This document shows positions 43,466 through 52,859 of a stretch of 64,000 nt of DNA, one piece after another. The stretch lies in the NCBI GenBank assembly GCA_029865385.1, contig JAOUGX010000006.1, positions 17,146-81,145 of the forward strand. The letters are read 5' to 3'. The notes below the pieces were generated by a model that made no database searches, had not been told where the DNA came from, and saw nothing but the letters and a program-made list of their open reading frames with translations. Every line of letters begins with the position of its first letter. Positions within the stretch are counted from its first letter, which is position 1. Source of the stretch: Gammaproteobacteria bacterium (lineage in GTDB: Bacteria > Pseudomonadota > Gammaproteobacteria > Steroidobacterales > Woeseiaceae). The translations under genes were made by a program, and so were the position numbers.

Positions 43466-44840
43466 TCGGGCTGCTCGATGATCTGCCCTCGGGAGCGATA
43501 GTAATGCTGATCTCGGCGCCCCCGAGTGGCGATCGGCCGATGGTGATTTTACCGTTATAGGACGCGACAATATCCTTAACGACGGCGAGGCCGATGCCGT
43601 GGCCTGGTGCCGATTCGTCGAGCCGCACTCCCCTTTGCATTAACTGCGACGCCGCTTCCTGCGGAATGCCCGGGCCATCATCGGATACGATCATGTTCAG
43701 GTATCCGCTGTCGTTATCATCGCCGGCGCGCAGGCACAGTTCGACTTTCTTGCGGCACCATTTGCATGCGTTGTCCAGAAGATTACCGCAGAGCTCCATG
43801 AAATCGCCCATGTCTCCCCTAAACCGGACATCGTGTCCGATATCGAGGCGAATATCGGGCTGCTTGTCGCGATAGACTTTTTTCAGGCCGTCGACCAGGC
43901 GTAACAATTCGCCTTCCACCGCAACCGGCGCTACCCCCAGAGTACCGCTGACCAGCGTAGCCGGCTTGCGCAATTGGTATCGTACGATGTCATTCATGCG
44001 CTGGACCTGCTCTTCCACTTTTGCGTTGACTTCGCTTTTCGGTTGCTCCGAAACGACGCTTAGAATAGCGGCGAGCGGAGTTTTCAGGCTATGTGCCAGG
44101 TTGTCGAGCGTGTTTCGATATCGCTCCGACCGTGCCCGCTCGCTGCCGATCAATACGTTGAGGTTGCGCGCAACGCCGTGCAGTTCCGTCGGGAAGCTCT
44201 CCGACAGCGATCCGCGCTTGCCCTCCTCGACCTCAGTGATTTCTTTTTCAATCTGCCGCAGGGGGCGGAGCAGACTTCTCATGACCAGCGAAATCGAGAA
44301 CAGCATGATAATTGCGACAGCGCCGAACCAGCCGAACAGCTGACGGCGGAATCGCGCCAGTTGGGCGTGAAAGGAATCGAGGCTTTCCGAGACGCTGAAG
44401 GTATACGGTCGAAGTTCTCCACTGGCCAGCTCCCATTCGACAGACAGGCTGAGTGCCATCAGCGGAGTGCCGTCCGAAAGCTGCAGCCGCGAGAACCGAT
44501 GCTCACCGGCGCCGGGAGGGTCGCCGTATGGTAGCTCCAGACCAAGCGCCGATTGCGATTTCCAAACCGGTTCGCCGCTATTGTCACGCAGCTCGCCGTA
44601 AAGACCGGAATCCACGTTTGAGAAGCGAGGTTCCGGCAGGTCCGGTGGCATCTGCAGTTCACCGTAGATGTTGGGTTCCGCCGCGGCCAGAAGGGACATC
44701 AACTGGCCGTCGAGAATATCTTCCTGTGCCTGCTCGCCAGCGTCGCGAAACGCGATATCCAACACAACAATGGTGACGCTGAAGAAAAACAGCAGCAACA
44801 GGCTGACGGAGATCAGCAATCGGGTACTGAGCGACGACAT
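43461..44840 (-). CDS. Sensor histidine kinase (PhoQ-like)
   Basis: A 459-residue inner-membrane kinase. Two transmembrane helices (about residues 8-30 and 171-187) flank a periplasmic sensor of about 140 residues. A HAMP linker (about 187-235) follows. The phosphoacceptor is H250 in NLAHSLKTPLAAIL, and the ATPase domain carries the N box (ELCGNLLDNACKWC), DDGPGIP and GIGLAVVKDI. It is 9 bases downstream of the response regulator gene. The periplasmic domain does not reveal the signal. Confidence 0.92.
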   Translation of the reverse strand: MSSLSTRLLISVSLLLLFFFSVTIVVLDIAFRDAGEQAQEDILDGQLMSLLAAAEPNIYGELQMPPDLPEPRFSNVDSGLYGELRDNSGEPVWKSQSALGLELPYGDPPGAGEHRFSRLQLSDGTPLMALSLSVEWELASGELRPYTFSVSESLDSFHAQLARFRRQLFGWFGAVAIIMLFSISLVMRSLLRPLRQIEKEITEVEEGKRGSLSESFPTELHGVARNLNVLIGSERARSERYRNTLDNLAHSLKTPLAAILSVVSEQPKSEVNAKVEEQVQRMNDIVRYQLRKPATLVSGTLGVAPVAVEGELLRLVDGLKKVYRDKQPDIRLDIGHDVRFRGDMGDFMELCGNLLDNACKWCRKKVELCLRAGDDNDSGYLNMIVSDDGPGIPQEAASQLMQRGVRLDESAPGHGIGLAVVKDIVASYNGKITIGRSPLGGAEISITIAPEGRSSSSPT

Positions 44841-44849
44841 GCGCCCGGA

Positions 44850-45536
44850 TTACTCCGACTGGATTCTTTCGAGTGAAAAGCGGTAACCGCGGCCGCGGAG
44901 AGTCTCGATGGGTTTGATGGTGTTGTCCGGATCCATTTTCTTGCGCAGCCGACCGATGAACACCTCGATAACATTGCTGTCTCGTTCGAAGTCCTGATCG
45001 TAAAGGCGGTCCGTCAGTTCGGATTTCGAAATAACCTGTCCGGCGCGGATCATCAGGTGCTCGATGATCCGGTATTCGTAACTGGTCAATTCGATCGCTG
45101 AGCCGTTGACCTTGAGTTCCTGGCGCGATGTATCCAGCGAAACCGGTCCGGCATTTAGCACCGACGATGCCCAGCCGCCGCTGCGACGTAGCAATGCATT
45201 GACGCGGGCCAGTACTTCCTCTGTCTGGAACGGTTTGACCACGTAGTCGTCGGCGCCGGCACTAAGGCCGTCGACCTTGTCCTGCCAGCGATCGCGCGCC
45301 GTCAGAATCAGCACCGGATAGGTCTTGCCCTTTCGCCGCAGTTCGCGGATGACGTCGATGCCCGATATTTCCGGCAGTCCCAGGTCGACTATGGCCAGAT
45401 CGACCGGGTACTCGAGGCCGAAATATAGTCCTTCCTTGCCGTCGCCTGCCTGCTCGACACCGAATCCTGCCGTCGCAAGCTGTGCACACAGCGATTCGCG
45501 AAGCGTTGTGTCGTCCTCAATCACCAGAAGGCGCAT
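44850..45536 (-). CDS. OmpR/PhoP-family response regulator
   Basis: A 228-residue DNA-binding regulator. The receiver domain has the acidic pair in VIEDDTTLRE, phosphoacceptor D51 (IVDLGLP), T79 and K101 (VVKPF). The C-terminal winged helix (LTSYEYRIIEHLMIRAGQVI to RGRGYRFSLE) binds DNA. It forms a two-component pair with the downstream kinase and follows a PepSY-domain gene by 16 bases, a common PhoPQ-like arrangement. Confidence 0.93.
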   Translation of the reverse strand: MRLLVIEDDTTLRESLCAQLATAGFGVEQAGDGKEGLYFGLEYPVDLAIVDLGLPEISGIDVIRELRRKGKTYPVLILTARDRWQDKVDGLSAGADDYVVKPFQTEEVLARVNALLRRSGGWASSVLNAGPVSLDTSRQELKVNGSAIELTSYEYRIIEHLMIRAGQVISKSELTDRLYDQDFERDSNVIEVFIGRLRKKMDPDNTIKPIETLRGRGYRFSLERIQSE

Positions 45537-45552
45537 CGATAGCTCCCAGGAT

Positions 45553-45864
45553 CTAACCGTTTTCGAGTGTGCGGCCGTTTACTTGGACTGTCTTGACTTT
45601 GCCGTCTTCCGTCAGGACCTTGATGTAGTGCACCTCGCGATTGCCTTTGACCCTGGTCTCCGCGCTTACGATACGGCCGTTGTACTGGCGCCGTACCTGC
45701 TCAACCGCCTGGTCCAGCGTCATGCCGCCGCCTTGTGCGAGGAGAACTCGCCCGCCCTGATTGCCGCCCTTTTCCGCCATCGCACCGTTGACCGGCGCAA
45801 ATGCGAGAACTAGGCAGGCCGCCAGCAGGCAGGAAACGGTGGGCGATGTACGGAAAGTTTTCAT
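45553..45864 (-). CDS. Secreted PepSY-domain protein
   Basis: A 103-residue protein. The signal peptide (about residues 1-30, ending near APVNGAMA) is followed by one PepSY domain: MTLDQAVEQVRRQYNGRIVSAET then HYIKVLTEDGKVKTVQVNG. PepSY modules bind or inhibit peptidases and are often co-encoded with two-component systems that sense envelope conditions. It sits just upstream of the response regulator on the same strand. Confidence 0.85.
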   Translation of the reverse strand: MKTFRTSPTVSCLLAACLVLAFAPVNGAMAEKGGNQGGRVLLAQGGGMTLDQAVEQVRRQYNGRIVSAETRVKGNREVHYIKVLTEDGKVKTVQVNGRTLENG

Positions 45865-45967
45865 GTCGTCAAAGGGTCAGCGCTACGGGCCTGTATGGAA
45901 GTTTGGTGTGTCGACGGACCGATTGCAATGCAGCAGGTCACAAGCGGCCCGTCGGGACACGATTCGT

Positions 45968-46543
45968 TCAGGCCGCCGGCTGTATGTCGACGCGAATACG
46001 CAGGCGCTTGCCCGGGTCATACGGCATATCGGTCGCGTACTTTCTTCCGTTGTAGCTGTACACAACCCGGTAGCTGTCGATTCGCTGTTCTTCGCGCGAC
46101 TCGTAACGGGTTTCGCAGCGCTTCACCGGGCGCGAGTACTCGGACGGCCGGTAGTTGGCATTGGCGCGGACTGCCGCGTTATTGCCGATGGCCGCGCCGA
46201 GTATGCTGCCTACCGCTGTCGCCGCATCGTTGCCGCGGCCACTGCCGAACTGATGACCAATGACGCCGCCGACTACCGCACCGAACAGCGTACTGCCGCC
46301 AACACCCGGCGGGCGCCGGTCGGTGGTGTAGTACTCCACATCGTCCCAGCATTCGCGGACGGGAGTGGTTACGGTGACGTAACGAAAATTCGGCTGGGCG
46401 CTCAGCACCCGCGCGTAGTCGTATACGTCGGCCGATCTGCCTCGGTGATGCCCGTTGCCGGACGCGTTTGCCGGTGCAGCGGCCACTGTCATCGCAATGA
46501 CCAGTGACGCCAGAACGGTGGTCTTCCAGGGCTTCGTGTTCAT
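45968..46543 (-). CDS. Glycine-zipper 2TM-domain envelope protein
   Basis: A 191-residue protein. A signal peptide (TTVLASLVIAMTVAAAPANA) is followed by a basic region and then a glycine zipper (LFGAVVGGVIGHQFGSGRG and VGSILGAAIGNNAA, about residues 85-120). The rest is soluble, with conserved-looking cysteines in VRECWDD and VKRCETRYE. Proteins of this Rick_17kDa/SlyB-like type insert in or associate with the outer membrane. It is the first gene in the run leading to the PepSY and two-component genes, 103 bases upstream of PepSY. Confidence 0.85.
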   Translation of the reverse strand: MNTKPWKTTVLASLVIAMTVAAAPANASGNGHHRGRSADVYDYARVLSAQPNFRYVTVTTPVRECWDDVEYYTTDRRPPGVGGSTLFGAVVGGVIGHQFGSGRGNDAATAVGSILGAAIGNNAAVRANANYRPSEYSRPVKRCETRYESREEQRIDSYRVVYSYNGRKYATDMPYDPGKRLRIRVDIQPAA

Positions 46544-46677
46544 GCTCCTTCTCCATTCCAGTCAAGGGGCCCGGATACAGCTCTGAGCCTTGGGAGAATC
46601 CTACGGTCTCGCCAATGAACCGTTGCTGAACACTTTCAATCGAATTTTGTGCTGAAACTGAACGACTTATGAATGAA

Positions 46678-47475
46678 CTACGGATTGCCGCCAGGAGCTT
46701 TCTTGGCCTGCTGCCAGTGCCGCTCCATTTGCTCCAGCGACAGGTCCTGCATGCTGTCGCCGCCGCTCACGATGTTTGCCTCCATGCTGCGAAAGCGACG
46801 CTCGAATTTGCGGCTGGCATTGTCCAGGGCCTGTTCGGCGTCCACGTCCAGATGGCGAGCCAGGTTGACCACGGCGAACAACAGGTCGCCCAGTTCCTCG
46901 GCAACCCGGGCTTTGTCTCCGCCCCCCTGGACCGCCTGCAGCTCCTCAATTTCTTCCGTGATTTTCTCCCAGGCACCGGCAGCATCCGGCCAGTCGAAAC
47001 CGGCGCGGCCCGCCCTTTCACCCAGTTTCTGCGCACGCAACAAAGCCGGCAGCGAGATGGCAACACCGTCGAGCAGGCTCACGGATTGCGCTTTTCCGGC
47101 AGCCGATCGCTCCGCTGCCTTGATGGATTCCCAGCTGCCGGTCTGCATGCCGTCGCGTCGTTCCTCGTCGCTGCCGAACACATGGGGATGCCGCCGGACC
47201 ATCTTGTCCACGATGGCCTCTACCACCTGTGCGAAGTCGAACGCCGCCGATTCCTCGGCCATGCGTGCATGGAATACGACCTGAAACAGCAAGTCGCCCA
47301 GTTCGTCCCTGAGTCCCGGCATGTCGTCACGGGCAATGGCGTCAGCCACTTCGTAAGCCTCTTCGACCGTGTACGGCGCGATACTTGCGAAATCCTGCTG
47401 CAGGTCCCAGGGACAACCCGTTCGTGGATGACGCAGTGCCGCTATTAGTTCAAGTAATTTATTAATATCATTCAT
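46678..47475 (-). CDS. mazG: Nucleoside triphosphate pyrophosphohydrolase MazG
   Basis: A 265-residue house-cleaning NTP pyrophosphatase with two MazG domains. The N-terminal domain shows CPWDLQQDFASIAPYTVEEAYEV and the metal-binding EELGDLL-type motif (here LRDELGDLLFQVVFHA). The C-terminal domain repeats it (VAEELGDLLFAVVNLARHL). The length matches E. coli MazG. The first 13 codons are AT-rich. It follows the NUDIX gene by 11 bases on the same strand. Confidence 0.95.
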   Translation of the reverse strand: MNDINKLLELIAALRHPRTGCPWDLQQDFASIAPYTVEEAYEVADAIARDDMPGLRDELGDLLFQVVFHARMAEESAAFDFAQVVEAIVDKMVRRHPHVFGSDEERRDGMQTGSWESIKAAERSAAGKAQSVSLLDGVAISLPALLRAQKLGERAGRAGFDWPDAAGAWEKITEEIEELQAVQGGGDKARVAEELGDLLFAVVNLARHLDVDAEQALDNASRKFERRFRSMEANIVSGGDSMQDLSLEQMERHWQQAKKAPGGNP

Positions 47476-47486
47476 TAGGTATTGAT

Positions 47487-48077
47487 TTAATTATTTATTA
47501 TCTTAGCAAATGCGATCAGGAAACTGGCGGTTGCACCCCAGATACGATGCTCGTCATAGACGAACTCGGAAACCGGAATTCGGTGGCCCTCGAAGACTCG
47601 CTCGGAATGCCGGAGGTTCTTTGCCTCCAGCAGGAAATCGAGCGGAACCTCGAATGCGAAGTCGACTTCCTCCGGATCGATACGCAGCTTGAATCCTTCC
47701 GCAACGAAACCAACGACCGGGGTCACGGCATAACCCGAAATCGTAGGCGACGGGTCCAGGTAACCGGCGATATCGACCAGATCGGGCGGGATGCCGATTT
47801 CCTCGTGTGTCTCGCGCAGTGCGGTCGCGAGCACGTCCGCATCACCTTTTTCCATTCTTCCGCCGGGAAAGCTGATCTGCCCGGCATGTTGCGACAGTGC
47901 GGCCGATCGCTGGGTCAGCAGAATACCCAGCCCGTTCCTTCTTTCGACGACAGGTATAAGGACCCCCGCCGGCTGCAGATTTCTCAGGTACCGGGCTCGA
48001 AGCACTTCGGGCCAGTGTTGCAGGCTGGCCTCGCGGCTGACATCCAGCGGATCGGCCGGCGGCCTGGTAGCCGCCAA
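47487..48077 (-). CDS. NUDIX hydrolase, CoA pyrophosphatase (NudL) type
   Basis: A NUDIX enzyme expected to cleave CoA or its derivatives. The UPF0035 (CoA) motif LLTQRSAALSQHAGQISFPGG is followed by the NUDIX box GGRMEKGDADVLATALRETHEEIGI. The visible start is a TTG at 48077 (196 residues), which lacks a good Shine-Dalgarno. The frame remains open for at least ten more codons, and those residues (SAEHIRLR) look like family sequence, so translation may begin further upstream at a rarer codon. It lies between fumC and mazG on the same strand. Confidence 0.85.
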   Translation of the reverse strand: MAATRPPADPLDVSREASLQHWPEVLRARYLRNLQPAGVLIPVVERRNGLGILLTQRSAALSQHAGQISFPGGRMEKGDADVLATALRETHEEIGIPPDLVDIAGYLDPSPTISGYAVTPVVGFVAEGFKLRIDPEEVDFAFEVPLDFLLEAKNLRHSERVFEGHRIPVSEFVYDEHRIWGATASFLIAFAKIINN

Positions 48078-48136
48078 CCGGAGCCGAATGTGCTCGGCCG
48101 ATACAATTGCACTGCCCGGCGCTTTGCGACTTGCCG

Positions 48137-49525
48137 TCAGTGCTGGATCCCGCCCTTAGTCAGCGCCGCCGGATCCAGCAGACGATCGAGCTCTTTGTCG
48201 CTCAGGTCAGTCATTTCACGCGCGACATCCTTGACGGCAAGCCCTTTCTTGTAAGCCGCTTTGGCAACGGCGGCCCCCTTTTCGTAGCCAATGACCGGGT
48301 TAAGCGCCGTCACCAGGATCGGATTTCGATCAAGGGCCCGGTTGATGTTTTTTTCGTTGACCGTGAATCCGACTATTGCCTTGTCTGCAAGACAGCGGCA
48401 CGCGTTGGTCAGAATCTCGATGCTCTGCAACAGGTTATAGGCGACAACGGGCAGCATCACGTTCAACTGAAAATTGCCGCTCTGGCCGGCCAGCGTGATC
48501 GTGGCGTCGTTGCCTATGACCTGCGCGCAGACCATCGCGACGGCCTCCGGTATGACCGGATTGACCTTGCCGGGCATGATGCTCGATCCCGGCTGCAGGG
48601 CCGGTAGCTCGATTTCGCCGATTCCTGCCAACGGGCCGGAGTTCATCCAGCGCAGATCGTTGGCGATCTTGCTGAGGCTGACCGCGAGGACCTTCAGCTG
48701 GCCCGACGCCTCCACCGCGGAATCCTGGCAGGCAAGCCCCTCGAATAGCGACGAGGCCTGGCTGAACTCGACCCCGGTGCGCTCGGCAAGCAGTGTCGCC
48801 ACCTTTTTTCCGAACTTGGGATGCGCGTTGATTCCGGTACCGACCGCGGTTCCGCCCTGTGCCAGCGCCGACAGGCGTTTGAGAGTATCCGTCAGTCGAT
48901 CGGATGCATGATCGATCTGCGAGCGCCACGCGTCGATTTCCTGCCCCAGTGTGACCGGCATCGCGTCCATCAGGTGGGTGCGCCCGGTCTTGACGACATC
49001 TTTCGTTTCTTCCGCCTTGCGTGCCAGAACGTCTGACAGCTGCACCAACGCAGGCAGCAATTCATCGTGTATCGCAAGCGTGGCGCTGAGATGCACGCAA
49101 GTGGGAATGACATCGTTACTGCTTTGGCACATATTCACATCGTCATTCGGGTGCACTTCCTTGCCGAGGATCTCGCTGGCAAGGGTGGCAATGACCTCGT
49201 TCGCGTTCATGTTGGAGCTCGTGCCGGAGCCCGTCTGGAAAATGTCGATCGGAAACTGCCGGTCATGCTGACCTGCGGCGACTGTCAGGGCTGCTTTCTG
49301 GATTGCCACCGCCCGGTCGGTTTTCAGCAGTCCGAGTTCTGCGTTCGCTCCCGCCGCGGCCCACTTTACAAGGCCGAGTGCCGCAACGAATCTCCGCGGC
49401 ATCGGCAGTCCGCTGATCGGAAAATTTTCTACCGCCCGCTGCGTCTGGGCTCCCCATAGCGCATCGGATGGGACCTGCATCTCGCCCATACTGTCACTCA
49501 CTTTTCGGCCCGACTTCTCGCTCAT
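48137..49525 (-). CDS. fumC: Fumarate hydratase class II
   Basis: A 462-residue iron-independent fumarase of the TCA cycle. Signatures are GSGTSSNMNANEVIA (near residue 100), GRTHLMDAMPVTLGQE, TGINAHPKFG and the superfamily motif GSSIMPGKVNPVIPE. A strong AGGAGA ribosome-binding site precedes the ATG at 49525. It is divergent from purB across 83 bases. PurB is itself a member of the same fumarase/aspartase superfamily, but sequence and motifs differ clearly. Confidence 0.96.
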   Translation of the reverse strand: MSEKSGRKVSDSMGEMQVPSDALWGAQTQRAVENFPISGLPMPRRFVAALGLVKWAAAGANAELGLLKTDRAVAIQKAALTVAAGQHDRQFPIDIFQTGSGTSSNMNANEVIATLASEILGKEVHPNDDVNMCQSSNDVIPTCVHLSATLAIHDELLPALVQLSDVLARKAEETKDVVKTGRTHLMDAMPVTLGQEIDAWRSQIDHASDRLTDTLKRLSALAQGGTAVGTGINAHPKFGKKVATLLAERTGVEFSQASSLFEGLACQDSAVEASGQLKVLAVSLSKIANDLRWMNSGPLAGIGEIELPALQPGSSIMPGKVNPVIPEAVAMVCAQVIGNDATITLAGQSGNFQLNVMLPVVAYNLLQSIEILTNACRCLADKAIVGFTVNEKNINRALDRNPILVTALNPVIGYEKGAAVAKAAYKKGLAVKDVAREMTDLSDKELDRLLDPAALTKGGIQH

Positions 49526-49608
49526 TACTGACTTGTCTCCTCACGGGCCAACAGGCTGGCCACTGGTGTATGATTCGCGCTTTGCGCGGCTTAGTCTACT
49601 CAATCGAC

Positions 49609-50979
49609 ATGGAACTCACGAGTCTCAAGGCACTATCGCCTGCCGATGGCCGGTACGCGGACAAAGTCCAGGGTCTGCGCGGTATTTTCAGTGAATACGG
49701 ACTCATTCGATTTCGGGTTCTGGTCGAAATCCGCTGGTTGCAATGGCTTGCTGACGATCGTTCGATTGTTGATCTGGAACCATTGTCGCCGGTGATGAAA
49801 GACATGCTCAATCACATAGTCGACGGTTTTTCGACGGACGACGCAAGCCGAATCAAGAAGATCGAGGCAAAGACCAATCACGACGTAAAGGCAGTCGAAT
49901 ACTACATCAGGGAACGAATCGGCAGCGGAAAAGACGCAAAGAACCTCGCCGATTTCATTCATTTCGCCTGCACGTCAGAAGATATCAATAATCTTGCTTA
50001 CGCGCTGATGCTGCGGACGGCGCGCGATGAAATCCTGGTTCCCAGGATGAAGGAGATCGTGGCACGGTTGCGGACCATCGCAAACGAGAATGCGGCGATT
50101 TCGATGATGTCCCGTACTCATGGCCAGACCGCAAGCCCGACCACGGTTGGCAAGGAATTCGCCAACGTCATCGAGCGATTGCATCGTGCGCAGGAACAGT
50201 TTTCGGCTATCCGTGTTCGCGGAAAATTCAATGGCGCAGTCGGCAACTTCAACGCCCACGTAGTTGCCTACCCGGAAACCGACTGGGCTGCCGTGAGCAG
50301 CGCATTCGTCGAGTCGCTCGGCCTCGAAGCCAATCTGTTGACGACACAGATCGAGCCACACGACTGGACGGCGGAATACTGCCACGCGCTGATAAGATTC
50401 AATACGGTTCTCATAGACTTGTGCCGTGATGTCTGGGGATACGTATCCCTCGGGTATTTCACTCAGCGTGTTGCCAAGGACGAAGTCGGGTCATCGACGA
50501 TGCCGCACAAGGTGAATCCGATCGACTTCGAGAATGCCGAGGGTAATCTCGGTTTGGCGAACGCACTGCTCGATCACTTCGCGCTCAAATTGCCGATTTC
50601 GCGCTGGCAGAGAGATTTGACGGACTCGACGGTGCAGCGAAACTTCGGCGTTGCGATTGCTTACGTAGCTATTGCAATCCAGTCGTTATTGAATGGACTC
50701 GGCAAACTGCAGGTAAATTCCGAAGCCATAGCCAGGGACATAGACGACAACTGGGAAGTTCTCGGCGAGGCGGTACAAACCGTCATGAGGCGTTACGGAA
50801 TTGCAGAGCCGTATGAAAAGCTGAAGGCGCTGACACGGGGCAGGAAAGTCACCAAGCAGTTGCTGCACGAATTCATCGCTGGCCTCGAAATTCCGGACGA
50901 TGCCAAGACCCGCCTGCTTGCCCTGACGCCTTCGACGTACACCGGACTGGCTGCCGGCCTCGCCCGCCGAGATAGCTGA
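49609..50979 (+). CDS. purB: Adenylosuccinate lyase
   Basis: A 456-residue purine-biosynthesis enzyme that cleaves adenylosuccinate and SAICAR. Motifs are TNHDVKAVEYYIRE, SRTHGQTASPTTVGKE and the flexible catalytic loop GSSTMPHKVNPIDFENAEGN. I set the start at the ATG at 49609 because it gives the family N-terminus (MELTSLKALSPADGRY); the open frame continues upstream into the intergenic region. The JmjC oxygenase gene follows by 20 bases. Confidence 0.96.
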   Translation: MELTSLKALSPADGRYADKVQGLRGIFSEYGLIRFRVLVEIRWLQWLADDRSIVDLEPLSPVMKDMLNHIVDGFSTDDASRIKKIEAKTNHDVKAVEYYIRERIGSGKDAKNLADFIHFACTSEDINNLAYALMLRTARDEILVPRMKEIVARLRTIANENAAISMMSRTHGQTASPTTVGKEFANVIERLHRAQEQFSAIRVRGKFNGAVGNFNAHVVAYPETDWAAVSSAFVESLGLEANLLTTQIEPHDWTAEYCHALIRFNTVLIDLCRDVWGYVSLGYFTQRVAKDEVGSSTMPHKVNPIDFENAEGNLGLANALLDHFALKLPISRWQRDLTDSTVQRNFGVAIAYVAIAIQSLLNGLGKLQVNSEAIARDIDDNWEVLGEAVQTVMRRYGIAEPYEKLKALTRGRKVTKQLLHEFIAGLEIPDDAKTRLLALTPSTYTGLAAGLARRDS

Positions 50980-50999
50980 TCGGCAGTTAACCGCTCGCC

Positions 51000-52193
51000 G
51001 TGCAACTTCCTGACGAATTAGATCCGGCCGGATTCCTTGCGGAATTCTGGCAGAAGAAACCTTTATTTGTTCGCGCCGGAGTGGACGCGCCGCTGCCGCA
51101 GCTGAGCCCTGATGAACTCGCGTGGCTCGCAACCCTGCCCGATGTCGAATCCCGGCTTGTATTCACTGAACGGCGGCAAGGCAAAACGACCTATCGGGTC
51201 GATCACGGGCCATTCGATGACTCGGTACTTGCGGCACTGCCCGACCGCGACTGGACCTTGCTCGTGCAGGACATCGACAAGCACCTTCCGGAATTTCGGC
51301 GTTGGTTCGATCTTGTCCCGTTCGTGCCGGACTGGCGTATCGACGATCTGATGATCAGTTTTGCGGCGCCGGGTGGAAGCGTTGGCCCGCATGTCGACAA
51401 CTACGATGTGTTTCTATGTCAGGCGGCGGGACAGCGCGAATGGCGTTTGACCCGCGCAGACAGCGTGAGCGAGTCGGGCGCGAATGGCGAGCTGGCGCTT
51501 CTGAATGAATTCGCAGCCGACCAGTCCTGGATTGCGCAGGAGCACGATATTCTCTACCTGCCTCCAGGAGTGCCGCACTGGGGTATCGCAGTGGATCGTT
51601 GCATGACCTTTTCCATTGGCATGCGTGCGCCGGAGTGGCCGGAATTTGCCAGCGCCAGTGAGCGCCTGTTTCCAACAAGGAAGATTGCGGATCAAGAAGC
51701 GATCGGTCGTTCTCTTTTTTATCGCGATCCGGATTTGCAGGCGGATGAGGCGAGTCCCGGATTGATCAGTCGCCGTGCACTGCTGCGGGCTCGTGACTGG
51801 GTTGCAGCATGCCATCCTGACGACGAGCAAATAGCGGCGATCCTTGGATCCGTGGTGACCGACCCGAAAGCGTGGCTCTCTCCGGAGCATCCCGGCATGG
51901 CTGAATCGCACGATATTGCACGCGATAGCGGGAAACGGGCAGAACTGGCATTGCACGGCATGGCGAAGATCGCATTTGCCCGTACGGACAACGGATCCCG
52001 TGGTGGGGGATTTCTGTTCGTCAACGGGTTTCATCACAGTGCGGATGCTGTTCAGATCGACCAGATCGAGCGCCTGTGCCGAAGCCGCCGGCTGACGGCT
52101 GACGATCTCGCCCAATGGCGGGCCAAGCCGGCCCTGCAGGATCTGCTGGCCTGGCTTCTTTCGCACGGTGCGTTTGACCTGGGAACCGAATGA
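51000..52193 (+). CDS. roxA: JmjC/cupin ribosomal protein L16 arginine hydroxylase (RoxA/YcfD)-like
   Basis: A 397-residue Fe(II)/2-oxoglutarate oxygenase. The opening PAGFLAEFWQKKPLFVRAG and the iron-binding HxD in GPHVDNYDVFLCQ, with the second iron histidine in LPPGVPHWGIAV, match the YcfD/RoxA family, which hydroxylates Arg81 of ribosomal protein L16. The C-terminal winged-helix part is also present. The start is a GTG at 51000, directly after purB. It is close in length to E. coli YcfD (373). Confidence 0.88.
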   Translation: MQLPDELDPAGFLAEFWQKKPLFVRAGVDAPLPQLSPDELAWLATLPDVESRLVFTERRQGKTTYRVDHGPFDDSVLAALPDRDWTLLVQDIDKHLPEFRRWFDLVPFVPDWRIDDLMISFAAPGGSVGPHVDNYDVFLCQAAGQREWRLTRADSVSESGANGELALLNEFAADQSWIAQEHDILYLPPGVPHWGIAVDRCMTFSIGMRAPEWPEFASASERLFPTRKIADQEAIGRSLFYRDPDLQADEASPGLISRRALLRARDWVAACHPDDEQIAAILGSVVTDPKAWLSPEHPGMAESHDIARDSGKRAELALHGMAKIAFARTDNGSRGGGFLFVNGFHHSADAVQIDQIERLCRSRRLTADDLAQWRAKPALQDLLAWLLSHGAFDLGTE

Positions 52194-52340
52194 GAACAAT
52201 TCTCAGGGCATTGATTTCTGGGAAAAACGTGACGTAGTTGGCACCCGCAGTCTTTGACCGCCCGGTAACATTGCGAGACTTGCAGGGTACGCGGATCACT
52301 GCGCTAGCTTGCTCTTCCTGATTACAGCAACGGAAAACAA

Positions 52341-52838
52341 GTGGAACAAGCACGGGAAAAAGGTCGGCGCTGGGTCATCTCATCGAAAGAGGAAATGCGA
52401 CGCGCTGTCATGGACGTCGCAAACGTTGCCTCGCGCAGGATCTCGATCTATACACACGATCTCGACCCCGGCATATACGACGATCCGGATTTTCTGGAAA
52501 TCGTTAAGCATCTCGTTCTCTCCCAAACCTATGCGCGAATCCGCGTACTGATTGCCGATCCGGTACGTGCGATAAAAAACGGCAATGCTTTCGTCTATCT
52601 CGGCAGGCGCCTGAATACCTACATCGAGTTTCGCCACGTACGCGAGGATCTGCGAACACACGCGGAGTCATTCTGTATCGCGGACGAAACGGCACTCGTG
52701 TATCGCTTGCAGGCCAGCCATTGGGAAGGAATTGCAGATACCTATGAACCCGCTGTCGCCAAACTCTATGGAAAGATGTTTGACGAGATATGGCTCGCCA
52801 GCGAAGTTGAAATCGAATTCCGCCAGCTCGGCATTTAG
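52341..52838 (+). CDS. Hypothetical soluble protein
   Basis: A 165-residue protein with no signal peptide or membrane segment. It begins at a GTG (52341) with a GGAAA ribosome-binding sequence. The pattern of strands and helices (RRISIYTHDLDPGIYDDPDFL, ARIRVLIADPVRAIKNGNAF) resembles the phospholipase D-like fold region, but the HKD catalytic motif is missing, so I would not name an activity. It lies just upstream of, and nearly touches, a NUDIX gene. Confidence 0.7.
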   Translation: MEQAREKGRRWVISSKEEMRRAVMDVANVASRRISIYTHDLDPGIYDDPDFLEIVKHLVLSQTYARIRVLIADPVRAIKNGNAFVYLGRRLNTYIEFRHVREDLRTHAESFCIADETALVYRLQASHWEGIADTYEPAVAKLYGKMFDEIWLASEVEIEFRQLGI

Positions 52839-52859
52839 ACTCTATCTCGGTTTACCGCA

